A DNA stretch of 64,000 bases from Tropicibacter sp. Alg240-R139 (GCF_900537075.1 NZ_UNRA01000007.1:62001-126000), one strand, 5' to 3'; numbered from the stretch's first letter, positions 25,951 to 33,916 are shown. Notes: generated from the sequence alone by a model not told the origin. Numbers and translations are program-made.

Positions 25951-26049
25951 GAGCTCCCGCCCGCCGTCGATGCCCCTTGCGGGACAGCTCCTCTGGTTGG
26001 GCCGCGCTCATACGGGCGAGCCCGTATGAGCCTCGTGTGCGGCACCCGA
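25951..26049 (+). repeat. Structured intergenic repeat, copy C (3'-truncated)
   Basis: Starts GAGCTCCCGCCCG like the other copies, then a hairpin TGCCCC-TTGC-GGGACA (25971-25986). This is the equivalent of TGTTTC-TTAC-GAAACA in copy B, with three T-A pairs changed to two C-G pairs and one C-A mismatch. GTTGGGCCGC follows, leading into an 11-bp perfect stem (GCTCATACGGG 26006-26016, CCCGTATGAGC 26021-26031) closed by GCGGC at 26039-26043. The third hairpin and closing GCGGGAGC edge of copies A and B are missing. It lies between converging genes. Confidence 0.65.
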
Positions 26050-26100
26050 TGTCCGACATAATGGATGCAAATTGAAAGGCACCAGGTGGCGTAAGACAGA

Positions 26101-27243
26101 TCAGGCCACTTGCATTCCACAGGACCAGACTGCCCGCAGCGCCGGAACGCCTGCTCGCATCCGGAAACGTAGGAAATCAGCTCTGGCACCGACGCGCAAA
26201 GCACCACGATCCTGCAATCCTACGGCCAGAGCTGGAGCCAATGTCGCCGTCTTAATACCGCGTGCCATGTCGCCCCAAATTTCACCCAGTTTAACCGCAG
26301 ACAGCAATAGCGCCGAGGGCACATAGTCCGACGAGACGATGTCCAACAAGTCCAGCTCTGCCAGCTCATGCGCAGCCACATTGCCCGAATGTGACCCGCC
26401 CCGGATCAAGTTGGGGGCGCCCATCATCACCTGGATGCCATGCTCGTGACAGGCCCGCGCGGCTTCGACAGTGGTCGGAAACTCGGCCAGTCGGATCCCG
26501 TGGCCCGCCGACACCGCAACCTGTTCGGCTGTTGTGTCATCGTGACTCGCCAGCACTGCACCATACAGACCGGCCTGTTTCACCGTCTCGACCTCGTGCA
26601 GATCGCCGTATTGATCCCGCAGCCCCTTGAGTTGCGCGACATGCTGCAAGAAATCATCATCACTCATCGAGTGCTTGCCCTTCAAATAGGACTCAAGTTT
26701 GGTCATATCGCGGAACTGCCGCTGTCCCGGCGTGTGATCCATCAGCGAGACAATGCCCACGCGGTCTTCTTCACCGAACTCGCGCAGCTCATCCGCCAAG
26801 GTCTGCGAACACACTTCGGCCCGCAGATGCAGGAAATGGCTGATCTTGAGCGCGTCCGCCGCGCGCAGTTCCAGCAGCTCGGTGGCTAGATTGCGCGCGT
26901 ATTTTCCATAGCGCGCCCTACCTGACGGGATCGACCCAACCCGCATGGCATCAAACACGGTTGTAATACCAGTGCCTGCCAGTTCTGCATCATGCGCGAT
27001 GATCGCCGCCGCGTGGGGCCAATCGACCTTGGGGCGTGGCTGGATGTGGCGTTCCAGGTTGTCGGTGTGCAACTCGATCAGGCCGGGGCAGATGAAATCG
27101 CCCTCACAGTCGATGGCTCTCGCAGGAACCATTGAACCGCTGTCGATGGCTTCGATGTGCTCGCCCACCACCCGCAGGGACCCTTTGCGGATCTCATTGG
27201 GAAAAATCAGCGTCGCATTGGCAAGGATCAATTCTTCTGTCAT
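26101..27243 (-). CDS. phnM: Alpha-D-ribose 1-methylphosphonate 5-triphosphate diphosphatase
   Basis: Removes pyrophosphate from the ribose 1-phosphonate 5-triphosphate made by the PhnGHIL complex, giving the 5-phosphate substrate of the C-P lyase PhnJ. 380 aa, an amidohydrolase-fold metalloenzyme. Recognisable are GLIELHTDNLERHIQPRP with metal-binding histidines, HDAELAGTGITTVFDA, SLMDHTPGQRQF, VLASHDDTTAEQV, GAPNLIRGGSHSGN and the C-terminal SSDYVPSALLLSAVKL. Length is normal. It is separated from phnN by the oppositely oriented 2H-phosphoesterase gene, so it must have its own promoter in the 53-bp divergent gap. Confidence 0.95.
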   Translation of the reverse strand: MTEELILANATLIFPNEIRKGSLRVVGEHIEAIDSGSMVPARAIDCEGDFICPGLIELHTDNLERHIQPRPKVDWPHAAAIIAHDAELAGTGITTVFDAMRVGSIPSGRARYGKYARNLATELLELRAADALKISHFLHLRAEVCSQTLADELREFGEEDRVGIVSLMDHTPGQRQFRDMTKLESYLKGKHSMSDDDFLQHVAQLKGLRDQYGDLHEVETVKQAGLYGAVLASHDDTTAEQVAVSAGHGIRLAEFPTTVEAARACHEHGIQVMMGAPNLIRGGSHSGNVAAHELAELDLLDIVSSDYVPSALLLSAVKLGEIWGDMARGIKTATLAPALAVGLQDRGALRVGARADFLRFRMRAGVPALRAVWSCGMQVA

Positions 27244-27296
27244 CTGAACTTCACATGGTTTGAGCTATTGGGAAGGCCACGACATAGGAGGCCAAT

Positions 27297-27980
27297 GTGA
27301 CATTCACGCGATACGCGATCTATTTTGCGCCACCCGCCGATGCGGAGTGGGCCCGGTTTGGTGCCAGCTGGTTGGGGTGGGACGCGGAAACTGGTGAAAC
27401 GGTGGCCCATCCTGAACTTGCAGGACTGAATGTGGCCCAAATCACGGCGACGCCGCATAAATACGGTTTGCATGGAACCATCAAGCCGCCGTTCCGGTTG
27501 ACCGAAGGGCAGACGGTTGAGGCGCTGCACCAGGCCAGCGCTGACTTGGCCACCTCGATGGCTCCAGTCTGGCTGGACGGGTTGGAACTGGCACGGCTGG
27601 GACGGTTCCTGGCGCTGCGTCCGATGGGTGACACCAGTGAACTGGGGGAATTGGCTGCACAAGCTGTGCGTGGTTTGGACGGCTTTCGTGCGCCCGCCCC
27701 GCCGTCGGAACTTGATCGCCGCCGGGCGACTGGTTTGAACCCTGCGCAAGAGGCGAACCTGCTGCAGTGGGGCTATCCTTACGTGATGAACGAATTCCGC
27801 TTTCACATCACCCTCACCGGCAAACTGCCGAAGCCCGAGTTGCCCGGCGTTCAGGACGCGCTGGAACAAGTGCTGACCCCGATGCTGCCCAAACCCTTTG
27901 TCATCAGCGATCTGGCGCTTGTGGGCGAGCGCAGCGATGGCCGGTTCCAGATGATCCATCGCTACGCACTTTCCCGCTGA
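27297..27980 (+). CDS. DUF1045 phosphonate-cluster protein, 2H phosphoesterase fold
   Basis: 227-aa protein of the DUF1045 family, commonly found in C-P lyase clusters. Two HxT motifs, HGTI at residues 59-62 and HITL at 170-173, are spaced as in 2H phosphoesterases (2'-5' RNA ligase, cyclic nucleotide phosphodiesterases). The GTG start is set by an AGGAGG site 6 nt upstream; the ATG two bases earlier is followed by a stop. It is transcribed against the rest of the cluster, with its 3' end overlapping the 3' end of phnN by 19 bp. No phnP is present, so it may hydrolyse the 5-phosphoribosyl 1,2-cyclic phosphate released by PhnJ. That role is an inference. Confidence 0.8.
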   Translation: MTFTRYAIYFAPPADAEWARFGASWLGWDAETGETVAHPELAGLNVAQITATPHKYGLHGTIKPPFRLTEGQTVEALHQASADLATSMAPVWLDGLELARLGRFLALRPMGDTSELGELAAQAVRGLDGFRAPAPPSELDRRRATGLNPAQEANLLQWGYPYVMNEFRFHITLTGKLPKPELPGVQDALEQVLTPMLPKPFVISDLALVGERSDGRFQMIHRYALSR

Positions 27981-28510
27981 AGTCGGGACAGGATCATCTG
28001 GACCGTTTGATCCAAGGCGCCGGAGTTGTCGACCTTGATCACCCGGCGCAGCCCTTTGGGCAGTTTCAAGCGCGCCCGGTCCAGACGACGCTGGCGATCT
28101 TCGACGCTCTCACGTGCCCGACGGTTCAGCCGCGCGGCCAAAACTTCAGGCGAGGCCGTGAGCGCCACCACCACAAAGTCGTCAAACAATTCTTGCGCGT
28201 CCAAAAGCACCGAGCGGGACAGGTTCACCAACAGGCCACGCGCTTGGCTTCGCTGCTCGTGGATCGACTTAGGAATACCGTAACGCATGCCATGCGCTTC
28301 CCAATGCAGCAGGAAGTCACCCACTGCCAAACCAGCCTCGAATTCATCTTCGGTCACGCGTTCGAAATCTTCGCCATCCTCGCCCGACGGTCGGGTGATG
28401 ACCCGACGCACCAATTGCAGGGCATCGCCACGCGCGGCCAATGCCTCCATGACACTGTCCTTGCCCACGCCGGACGGCCCAACAACGGCTATGACGGTTG
28501 CCAGGGTCAT
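27962..28510 (-). CDS. phnN: Ribose 1,5-bisphosphokinase
   Basis: Phosphorylates ribose 1,5-bisphosphate to PRPP, the last step of the C-P lyase pathway. 182 aa with the guanylate-kinase-like fold: P-loop VGPSGVGKDSV near residues 8-18, the RRVITRPSGEDGEDFERV lid segment, HWEAHGMRYGIP and the C-terminal LARLNRRARESVEDRQRRLDRA arginine-rich region. The start overlaps the stop of phnL by 4 bp, so it is translated with phnGHIJKL. Its 3' end overlaps the opposing DUF1045 gene by 19 bp. Confidence 0.93.
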   Translation of the reverse strand: MTLATVIAVVGPSGVGKDSVMEALAARGDALQLVRRVITRPSGEDGEDFERVTEDEFEAGLAVGDFLLHWEAHGMRYGIPKSIHEQRSQARGLLVNLSRSVLLDAQELFDDFVVVALTASPEVLAARLNRRARESVEDRQRRLDRARLKLPKGLRRVIKVDNSGALDQTVQMILSRLQRESA

Positions 28511-29187
28511 GCGGCCACCGGCGTGAAGTGCGAAACGTTGACTTCGCGATCACAGACCCGCTCGCGGGCTTCTGCGTCGTGGAAGATGCCAACGATAGCT
28601 GTGCCCCGTGCCTTGGCTTCTTCGATCAGGGACAACACGGTGTCACGGTTGGTGGCGTCCAAGCTGGCGGTGGGTTCGTCGAGCAGCATCGCCGGGTAAC
28701 CATGGGCAAAGCCGCGCGCGATGTTCACACGTTGCTGTTCACCGCCCGAAAAGGTGGTTGGGCTGAGGGTCCACAGACGTTCCCGGATGTTGAGCCGCTC
28801 CAGCAATCCGGTCGCCCTTTCCAGCGCCTGCGCTTTGTCGACACCAATGGCTAACAAGGGTTCAGCCACCACTTCCTGCGTCGGCACACGCGGCACCACG
28901 CGCAGGAACTGGCTGACATAGCCCAGGGTTTCCCGCCGCAAGGCCAGAATCTCGCGCGGCTCGGCTTGCGCCACATCAAGCCCGCCAACCACGACACGAC
29001 CTGAGGCCGCCAAGTAGTTGCCATAGATCACCCGCATCAGGGTGGATTTACCAGCCCCCGAAGCACCCGTGAGGGCCACGCATTCGCCGGGGTTCACCTT
29101 CAGTGTTGCGCCTTCCATCACCGGGATGATGGCGCTGCCTTGATTGTGAAGTGTGAAGCTTTTGCTTACGTTATCGAGTTCAATCAT
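28507..29187 (-). CDS. phnL: C-P lyase system ABC-like ATPase PhnL
   Basis: 226-aa ATPase of the C-P lyase machinery. With PhnG, PhnH and PhnI it makes the ribose-1-phosphonate-5-triphosphate from ATP and a phosphonate; it is not a membrane transporter. Walker A GASGAGKST, signature TFSGGEQQRVNIARGF and Walker B AMLLDEPTASLD are all intact. The PhnL-typical LGYVSQFLRVVPRVPTQEVVAEPL follows the Q-loop. It starts 12 bp after phnK and overlaps phnN by 4 bp. Confidence 0.95.
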   Translation of the reverse strand: MIELDNVSKSFTLHNQGSAIIPVMEGATLKVNPGECVALTGASGAGKSTLMRVIYGNYLAASGRVVVGGLDVAQAEPREILALRRETLGYVSQFLRVVPRVPTQEVVAEPLLAIGVDKAQALERATGLLERLNIRERLWTLSPTTFSGGEQQRVNIARGFAHGYPAMLLDEPTASLDATNRDTVLSLIEEAKARGTAIVGIFHDAEARERVCDREVNVSHFTPVAA

Positions 29188-29199
29188 CTCTCTCGTCCC

Positions 29200-29970
29200 T
29201 CACACTTGCAGAACGCTGGAAACCAACAGCTGCGTGTAGGCATGTTGTGGGTCGTCCAAAACCTGGTCGGTCAGGCCAGCCTCGACCACGTGGCCGTCTT
29301 TCATCACCATTAGTCGATCTGCCAGCAGGCGCACCACGGCCAGATCATGGGTCACGATGATGGCGCTCAGTCCCATTTCGCGCACCAGCCCCCTGAGCAG
29401 ATCCAACAGACGCGCCTGGACCGAAACATCCAGCCCGCCGGTGGGTTCGTCCATGAATACCAGCCGCGGCCCGGTCACAAGATTGCGCGCGATCTGCAAC
29501 CGCTGCTGCATCCCGCCCGAAAACGCCGTCGGGCGATCGTCAACGCGGCTTTCGGCAATTTCGACTCGGCCGAGCCAATCGACGGCCTTGTCCCTGATGT
29601 TACCGTAGTGGCGATCCCCCACAGCCATCAGGCGTTCGCCTATATTGCCGCCAGCACTGACCGACATACGAAGCCCGTCGCGGGCGTGTTGATGAACAAA
29701 GGCCCAATCAGTGCGCCCCAGCATTCGCCGTTCCGGCTCGGACATCTGTAGCGTATCCACCGGACCGTCCGCGCGGGTGTCAAAGATCACCTGCCCTGCA
29801 TCCGTTTCCAGATGACCTGCCAGACAGTTCAGCAAAGTCGACTTTCCCGACCCACTTTCGCCCACGATTCCCATGACTTCTCCGGGGTAGAGGTCAAAGC
29901 TCACATCCTTGCATCCGATCAGCGCGCCATAGTGCTTTTCGATACCTTTGACTTGCAAGAGCGGTGTCAT
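29200..29970 (-). CDS. phnK: C-P lyase system ABC-like ATPase PhnK
   Basis: 256 aa when started at the ATG at 29970, which overlaps the phnJ stop (ATGA); an upstream in-frame ATG at 30045 would add 25 residues overlapping phnJ and is unlikely. It is the ABC-type ATPase that docks on the PhnGHIJ core complex. Walker A GESGSGKST, signature AFSGGMQQRLQIARNL and Walker B LVFMDEPTGGLD are intact, as is the ILxHDLAVVRL switch histidine. Homologous to OppD-type ATPases but without a membrane partner. Confidence 0.95.
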   Translation of the reverse strand: MTPLLQVKGIEKHYGALIGCKDVSFDLYPGEVMGIVGESGSGKSTLLNCLAGHLETDAGQVIFDTRADGPVDTLQMSEPERRMLGRTDWAFVHQHARDGLRMSVSAGGNIGERLMAVGDRHYGNIRDKAVDWLGRVEIAESRVDDRPTAFSGGMQQRLQIARNLVTGPRLVFMDEPTGGLDVSVQARLLDLLRGLVREMGLSAIIVTHDLAVVRLLADRLMVMKDGHVVEAGLTDQVLDDPQHAYTQLLVSSVLQV

Positions 29971-30827
29971 GCCGCGTCCTCCGTTCCCAATCTGCCTACA
30001 TGGCCTGCCGCGCGACGCGAACGGCAGAAATCGGTGTCCGAGCAAACAAACATCCGGTTGCCCGCATCATCCAGGATCACCTCGTCCAAATAGCTGTCTT
30101 CGGCCCCGCACAGATCGCACGGATGGTTCGCTTTGGACGCCACAAAAGGGAAATCCTCAAAATCCAGGCTCACCACCTTGGTATGAGGCGGCACCGCATA
30201 GATCCGCTGTTCGCGGCCCGCACCAAAGAGCTGGATCGCCGACATTTCAAGTTTCGGATTGTCGAACTTGGGGATCGGTGACGGGTCCATGACATAGCGG
30301 TCCTGCACCATCACCGGATAGGCATAGGCGGTTGCGATGTCGCCATGCTGGCTGATGTCCTCATACAGCTTCACATGCATCAGCCCGTATTCCTCAAGGC
30401 TGTGCATCTTGCGAGTCTCGGTCTCGCGCGGTTCAAGAAAGCGCAGCGGTTCCGGGATCGGCACCTGATACACGAGAATCTGATCCTCGGTCAGCTCGGC
30501 CTCGGGGATGCGATGGCGGGTCTGAATCAAGGTTGCCTTTTCGGTCTCTTCGGTCACAGCCACGCCCGCAGTGTTCTCAAAGAACTTGCGGATCGACACG
30601 GCGTTGGTGGTGTCATCAGCACCCTGGTCGATCACCTTGAAGGTATCGTCAGGGGTTAGCGTAGCCGCCGACACCTGCACCCCACCTGTGCCCCAACCAT
30701 ACGGCATCGGCATCTCACGACTGGCAAAAGGCACCTGATAGCCCGGCACTGCCAACCCTTTGAGGATGGCGCGGCGGATCATCCGCTTTGTTTGTTCGTC
30801 CAGATAAGCGAAATTGTATTCAGTCAT
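29967..30827 (-). CDS. phnJ: Alpha-D-ribose 1-methylphosphonate 5-phosphate C-P lyase
   Basis: Radical-SAM-type enzyme that breaks the carbon-phosphorus bond. 286 aa. The four cysteines of the family are present as CX2CX21CX5C (C237, C240, C262, C268). The near-invariant PGYQVPFASREMPMPYGWGTGG segment at about residues 28-49 should contain the glycyl-radical glycine. All expected catalytic positions are present, so the pathway should be functional. Overlaps phnI (stop of I, start of J) and phnK by 4 bp each. Confidence 0.97.
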   Translation of the reverse strand: MTEYNFAYLDEQTKRMIRRAILKGLAVPGYQVPFASREMPMPYGWGTGGVQVSAATLTPDDTFKVIDQGADDTTNAVSIRKFFENTAGVAVTEETEKATLIQTRHRIPEAELTEDQILVYQVPIPEPLRFLEPRETETRKMHSLEEYGLMHVKLYEDISQHGDIATAYAYPVMVQDRYVMDPSPIPKFDNPKLEMSAIQLFGAGREQRIYAVPPHTKVVSLDFEDFPFVASKANHPCDLCGAEDSYLDEVILDDAGNRMFVCSDTDFCRSRRAAGHVGRLGTEDAA

Positions 30828-31918
30828 TCCGCAGCCTCCTGATGCGCGGTGGTTCTCTCCTCAACTTCACGGCGCAGCTTGCGAACCAATTCCAGTTCAG
30901 ATTGGAAGTCGACGTAATGCGGCAGTTTGATGTGTTCCAGAAAACCGGTCGCTTGGATGTTGTCCGAATGGCTGAGCACGAATTCCTCGTCTTGTGCAGC
31001 CGCTCCTAAATTGTCCTCGCCCAGCTCTTCCCACCGCAAGGCGCGGTCGACCAGCGCCATGGCGATGGATTTGCGTTCGGATTGCCCAAAAACCAGACCA
31101 TAACCGCGCGTGAACTGCGGCGGCTCGGTCTTGGAGCCCTGGAACTGGTTCACCGTTTCGCATTCGGTCAACTCCAGCTCGCCAATCTCGATGGCAAAGC
31201 CCAGCTCGGGGATGTCCATCTCGACCGCAACCTTGCCAATCCGCAATTCGCCGACAAAGGCATGATTGCGGGCGTAGCCGCGTTGAGTCGAATAGGCCAT
31301 GCCAAGGATGAACCCTTCGTCCCCACGTGTCAGTGATTGCAGGCGCAGGGCACGGTTGGCGGGAAACTCCATCGGCTCGCGAGTCAGATCTCCGGGCACT
31401 GCGTCACTTTCCGGTTCGCGCTGAATAATGTCTTCACCTTGCAGGAACTCGGTGATGTGTGGGGTGACGTCCTCACGAGGGGTACCTTGCTCAGTCGGTG
31501 TGACCTCGCCTTCGGCGGCCAATTTGAAATCTAACAGACGATGCGTGTAGTCAAACGTCGGGCCCAGCACCTGCCCGCCCGGCGCGTCCTTGAATGTTGC
31601 TGATATGCGGCGGTCACAGGCCATCTGCCCCGTCTCCACCGGTCGGCTCGCACCGAAACGCGGCAATGTCGTGCGGTAAGCGCGGATCAAAAAGATCGCC
31701 TCGATCAGATCGCCGCGCGACTGCTTGATCGCCAGCGCCGCCAGATCGGCGTCAAACAACGAACCCTCGGCCATGACGCGATTGACAGCAAGGCTCAGCT
31801 GCTCGCGGATCTGCGCAGTGGACAGCTCTGCCACCGACGTATCGCCACGTCGTTCCTCGGCCAGCCAGGCGTGGGCGTTTTCGATGGCGCGTTCGCCACC
31901 TTTGACAGCTACATACAT
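30824..31918 (-). CDS. phnI: C-P lyase core subunit PhnI (nucleosidase)
   Basis: 364-aa core subunit that, with PhnG, H and L, displaces adenine from ATP by phosphonate. Starts MYVAVKGGERAIENAHAWLAEERRGD, the very conserved PhnI N-terminus, with later RRISATFKDAPGGQVLGPTFDYTHRLLDF and QRGYARNHAFVGELRIG. Length agrees with the E. coli protein (about 354 aa). It starts 3 bp after the phnH stop and overlaps phnJ by 4 bp. Confidence 0.96.
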   Translation of the reverse strand: MYVAVKGGERAIENAHAWLAEERRGDTSVAELSTAQIREQLSLAVNRVMAEGSLFDADLAALAIKQSRGDLIEAIFLIRAYRTTLPRFGASRPVETGQMACDRRISATFKDAPGGQVLGPTFDYTHRLLDFKLAAEGEVTPTEQGTPREDVTPHITEFLQGEDIIQREPESDAVPGDLTREPMEFPANRALRLQSLTRGDEGFILGMAYSTQRGYARNHAFVGELRIGKVAVEMDIPELGFAIEIGELELTECETVNQFQGSKTEPPQFTRGYGLVFGQSERKSIAMALVDRALRWEELGEDNLGAAAQDEEFVLSHSDNIQATGFLEHIKLPHYVDFQSELELVRKLRREVEERTTAHQEAAE

Positions 31919-31921
31919 GCC

Positions 31922-32500
31922 TTAGCCCTTTGCAATTTGCGTGCTTCGCGGCAGGGCCGCGACTTGGGTGCCGCTGGTGAAAAAGAAATCCATCCCGAGG
32001 GGGTAGAGCATCGAATTGGCCTGAAGTGCTGGGATGTCAGGCAGGTTCAATTGCGACGTGTTTTTGATGCCCGGTCCCGACAGCGTGGCTCCGGTCTGGG
32101 CCAACGCGTGGCATTCGACAATCAAGGTCGCAGATCGATCCGGGTATTCCGAGGTGCCGATCCGATAGGTTTTTAGCGGCAGAAGATCAGTCCAAGTGCC
32201 CACAGCAAAGTCCGCCTGTGCGGCATCAACCAACGGTGCGCCAGTGTGGAAGGTCAGCCATTGGCGCATCTCGGGCGTGTCGCTCGCGCCAGCCAGATAC
32301 ACACCCGTTTCCGGATCACAGAGCGTCAAAAGAAGCGTCGCCGCCGCCCCGGATACGGGCACAGGGGCTTGTGCACCGGACAGGGTACGAATTTCACCTG
32401 GTCGGGCCATGACGGTCATGGCCGCACGAAAGGCGTGGGCCGCGTCGACCGGCGTGTTCGAGAACCCACCTGCAAATTGAGTTGCTTGCGCCTGCATCAA
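31922..32500 (-). CDS. phnH: C-P lyase core subunit PhnH
   Basis: 192-aa subunit of the PhnGHIJ core. The N-terminal GGFSNTPVDAAHAFRAAMTVMARPGEIRTL is the family signature, and the fold is PLP-transferase-like without the lysine. DYTSQL-like central residues and a C-terminal GMDFFFTSGTQVAALPRST are also seen. Translationally coupled to phnG by a 4-bp overlap. Confidence 0.95.
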   Translation of the reverse strand: MMQAQATQFAGGFSNTPVDAAHAFRAAMTVMARPGEIRTLSGAQAPVPVSGAAATLLLTLCDPETGVYLAGASDTPEMRQWLTFHTGAPLVDAAQADFAVGTWTDLLPLKTYRIGTSEYPDRSATLIVECHALAQTGATLSGPGIKNTSQLNLPDIPALQANSMLYPLGMDFFFTSGTQVAALPRSTQIAKG

Positions 32501-32955
32501 TCCTCTCCTCGAACCATGGTGAAAAACTCGACTTTTGTCGCCGCGGCCTTTGCTGCCCGGTTTGATTTGGTTTGTGCCACCTGATCGGCGAGTGGCTTCA
32601 GGACGTCGCGTTGCACAAGGGCCGCGGCCTCGGTCTGCATCAGCGCGTCAATCAGAGCCGCGGCTTCGGCTTTGGGCTTGGAGCGCCCCTGAATATAGCC
32701 ATGCCCCACAGTTCCATCACCCAGAACCAGTGAGCAGCGTGTCACTGTCATTTCGCCCACGTTGAACGGTGCTCCCGTACCGCCCATGCGGCCACGTACC
32801 ATCACGCCGCCCACCTCGGGCACGCGCAACCAGTCAAAGGAAGGGCGGTTGTCCATCGCGCCCCACAACGCCATCATTACCTCTTCGGGCGCTGACGCGA
32901 TTAGGCTCATCCACGCTTTGCGGGCGGAATTACCGGTGTCTATCTCATTTGCCAT
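32497..32955 (-). CDS. phnG: C-P lyase core subunit PhnG
   Basis: First gene of the phnGHIJKLN transcript. 152 aa from the ATG at 32955, which has an AGAGG site 8 nt upstream; a longer frame to 32994 would cross the operator and is rejected. Family landmarks are LRVPEVGGVMVRGRMGGTGAPFNVGEMTVTRC and GHGYIQGRSKPKAEAAALIDAL. It forms the core with PhnH, I and J. The candidate PhnF operator lies 18-47 bp upstream. Confidence 0.94.
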   Translation of the reverse strand: MANEIDTGNSARKAWMSLIASAPEEVMMALWGAMDNRPSFDWLRVPEVGGVMVRGRMGGTGAPFNVGEMTVTRCSLVLGDGTVGHGYIQGRSKPKAEAAALIDALMQTEAAALVQRDVLKPLADQVAQTKSNRAAKAAATKVEFFTMVRGED

Positions 32956-32972
32956 TTTAGCCTCTTGGCGAA

Positions 32973-33002
32973 GTTGTCTACAACAACTATACAACTAGAC
33001 AA
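32973..33002. promoter_or_regulatory. Candidate PhnF operator
   Basis: In the gap between phnG and phnF, TTGTCTA (32974-32980) and TAGACAA (32996-33002) form a perfect inverted repeat with a 15-nt spacer. GTTGT-CT-ACAAC (32973-32984) is a second, nested dyad. The AT-rich position just upstream of phnG fits repression by the adjacent GntR/HutC-type regulator. The TTGTCTA/TAGACAA half-sites resemble the TGTCTAGACA core at 7726. Confidence 0.6.
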
Positions 33003-33042
33003 ATAATAGACCTTTACCTTTCACCCCGCAATCCTGAGACTT

Positions 33043-33060
33043 GTGAAGATTTAGTGACAT
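33043..33060 (-). promoter_or_regulatory. Pho-box-like site upstream of phnG
   Basis: On the reverse strand ATGTCACTAAATCTTCAC matches about 12 of 17 fixed positions of the two-half PhoB box (CTGTCAT-like halves, 11-bp period). It is also 13/18 identical to the site upstream of phnC. It lies about 88 bp before the phnG start and touches the phnF start codon, so PhoB could activate phnG while affecting phnF. Confidence 0.4.
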
Positions 33061-33769
33061 GAGCCGCACACCCGTTTGGAAGACCATCGCCTCGAGCCTG
33101 ATCTCGGACATCGCCGAAGGCCGATACCGCCATGGCGACCGCCTGCCGACCGAGGTGCAGCTGTCCGCCACCCACGGAGTGAACCGCCACACCGTGCGGC
33201 GCGCCTTGGCAGAACTGTCTGAGCAAGGTCTGGTTCACGCACGTCGAGGCGCGGGGGTGTTTGTGGCAGCTCGACCAACCGACTATCCAATTGGCAAGCG
33301 CGTGCGATACCACCAGAACATCTCAGCCAGTGGAAAGATCCCCGGCAAGCAAATCCTGGCGCTGACAACCCGCGCCGCCGACGCGCAAGAGGCCGAAGCC
33401 CTGGAGCTAAAGACTGGTGGCCCAGTGCATGTCTACGACGGGCTGTCCCTGGCAGACGAGCTGCCAATTGCGGTCTTTCAAAGCGTCTTTCCAGAGTACC
33501 GCTTCCCGGAACTACTTTCTGCTTTGGAAAACACGCGATCGGTCACGCGCGCCCTGCAAGAGCTTGGCATCGCAGACTACACCCGCAAATGGACCCGCCT
33601 GACGGCCCGCCGTGCCAGCGCAACGCAAGCCCTGCACCTACGTGTTGCCGAAGGAGCGCCCGTGATGCAATCGGTGGGTGTCAACGTCGACCAAGACGGT
33701 CACCCGGTCGAATTCGGCCGCACGTGGTTCGCAGGCGATCACGTCACCCTGACCTTCGGCGATCCATAA
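33059..33769 (+). CDS. phnF: Phosphonate operon regulator PhnF (GntR/HutC family)
   Basis: 236-aa transcription factor. The N-terminal winged helix has the GntR pattern RYRHGDRLPTEVQLSATHGVNRHTVRRALAELSEQGLVHARRGAGVFV (about 20-70); a UTRA ligand-binding domain follows (about 90-230, ending EFGRTWFAGDHVTLTF). Divergent from phnG with the candidate operator between them, it probably represses the C-P lyase operon and is released by a phosphonate or pathway intermediate. The gene downstream converges on it across repeat copy A. Confidence 0.9.
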   Translation: MSRTPVWKTIASSLISDIAEGRYRHGDRLPTEVQLSATHGVNRHTVRRALAELSEQGLVHARRGAGVFVAARPTDYPIGKRVRYHQNISASGKIPGKQILALTTRAADAQEAEALELKTGGPVHVYDGLSLADELPIAVFQSVFPEYRFPELLSALENTRSVTRALQELGIADYTRKWTRLTARRASATQALHLRVAEGAPVMQSVGVNVDQDGHPVEFGRTWFAGDHVTLTFGDP

Positions 33770-33776
33770 ACCAAGC

Positions 33777-33903
33777 GCTCCCGCCCGTCGACGATGTTTC
33801 TGACAAAACACCTCCCGTTGGGTCGAGCGCCGGGCCTTGTCCGGCGCCCGACCCAAAGCCACTAGCGGTGCCGACAAAGTCGGGACCGCTCGGGTGCGGG
33901 AGC
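33777..33903 (+). repeat. Structured intergenic repeat, copy A
   Basis: Outer arms GCTCCCGC (33777-33784) and GCGGGAGC (33896-33903) enclose three hairpins. The first is TGTTT/AAACA at 33795-33810. The second has arms TTGGGTCG plus GCGCCGG pairing with CCGGCGC plus CGACCCAA at 33818-33856 (15 bp, one mismatch). The third has AGCGGT plus CCGAC pairing with GTCGG plus ACCGCT at 33864-33890 (11 bp, one G-G mismatch). The same plan, with different bases but kept pairing, recurs in copy B. It fills the gap between two converging genes. Confidence 0.75.
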
Positions 33904-33916
33904 TCCCCTGAATTTG

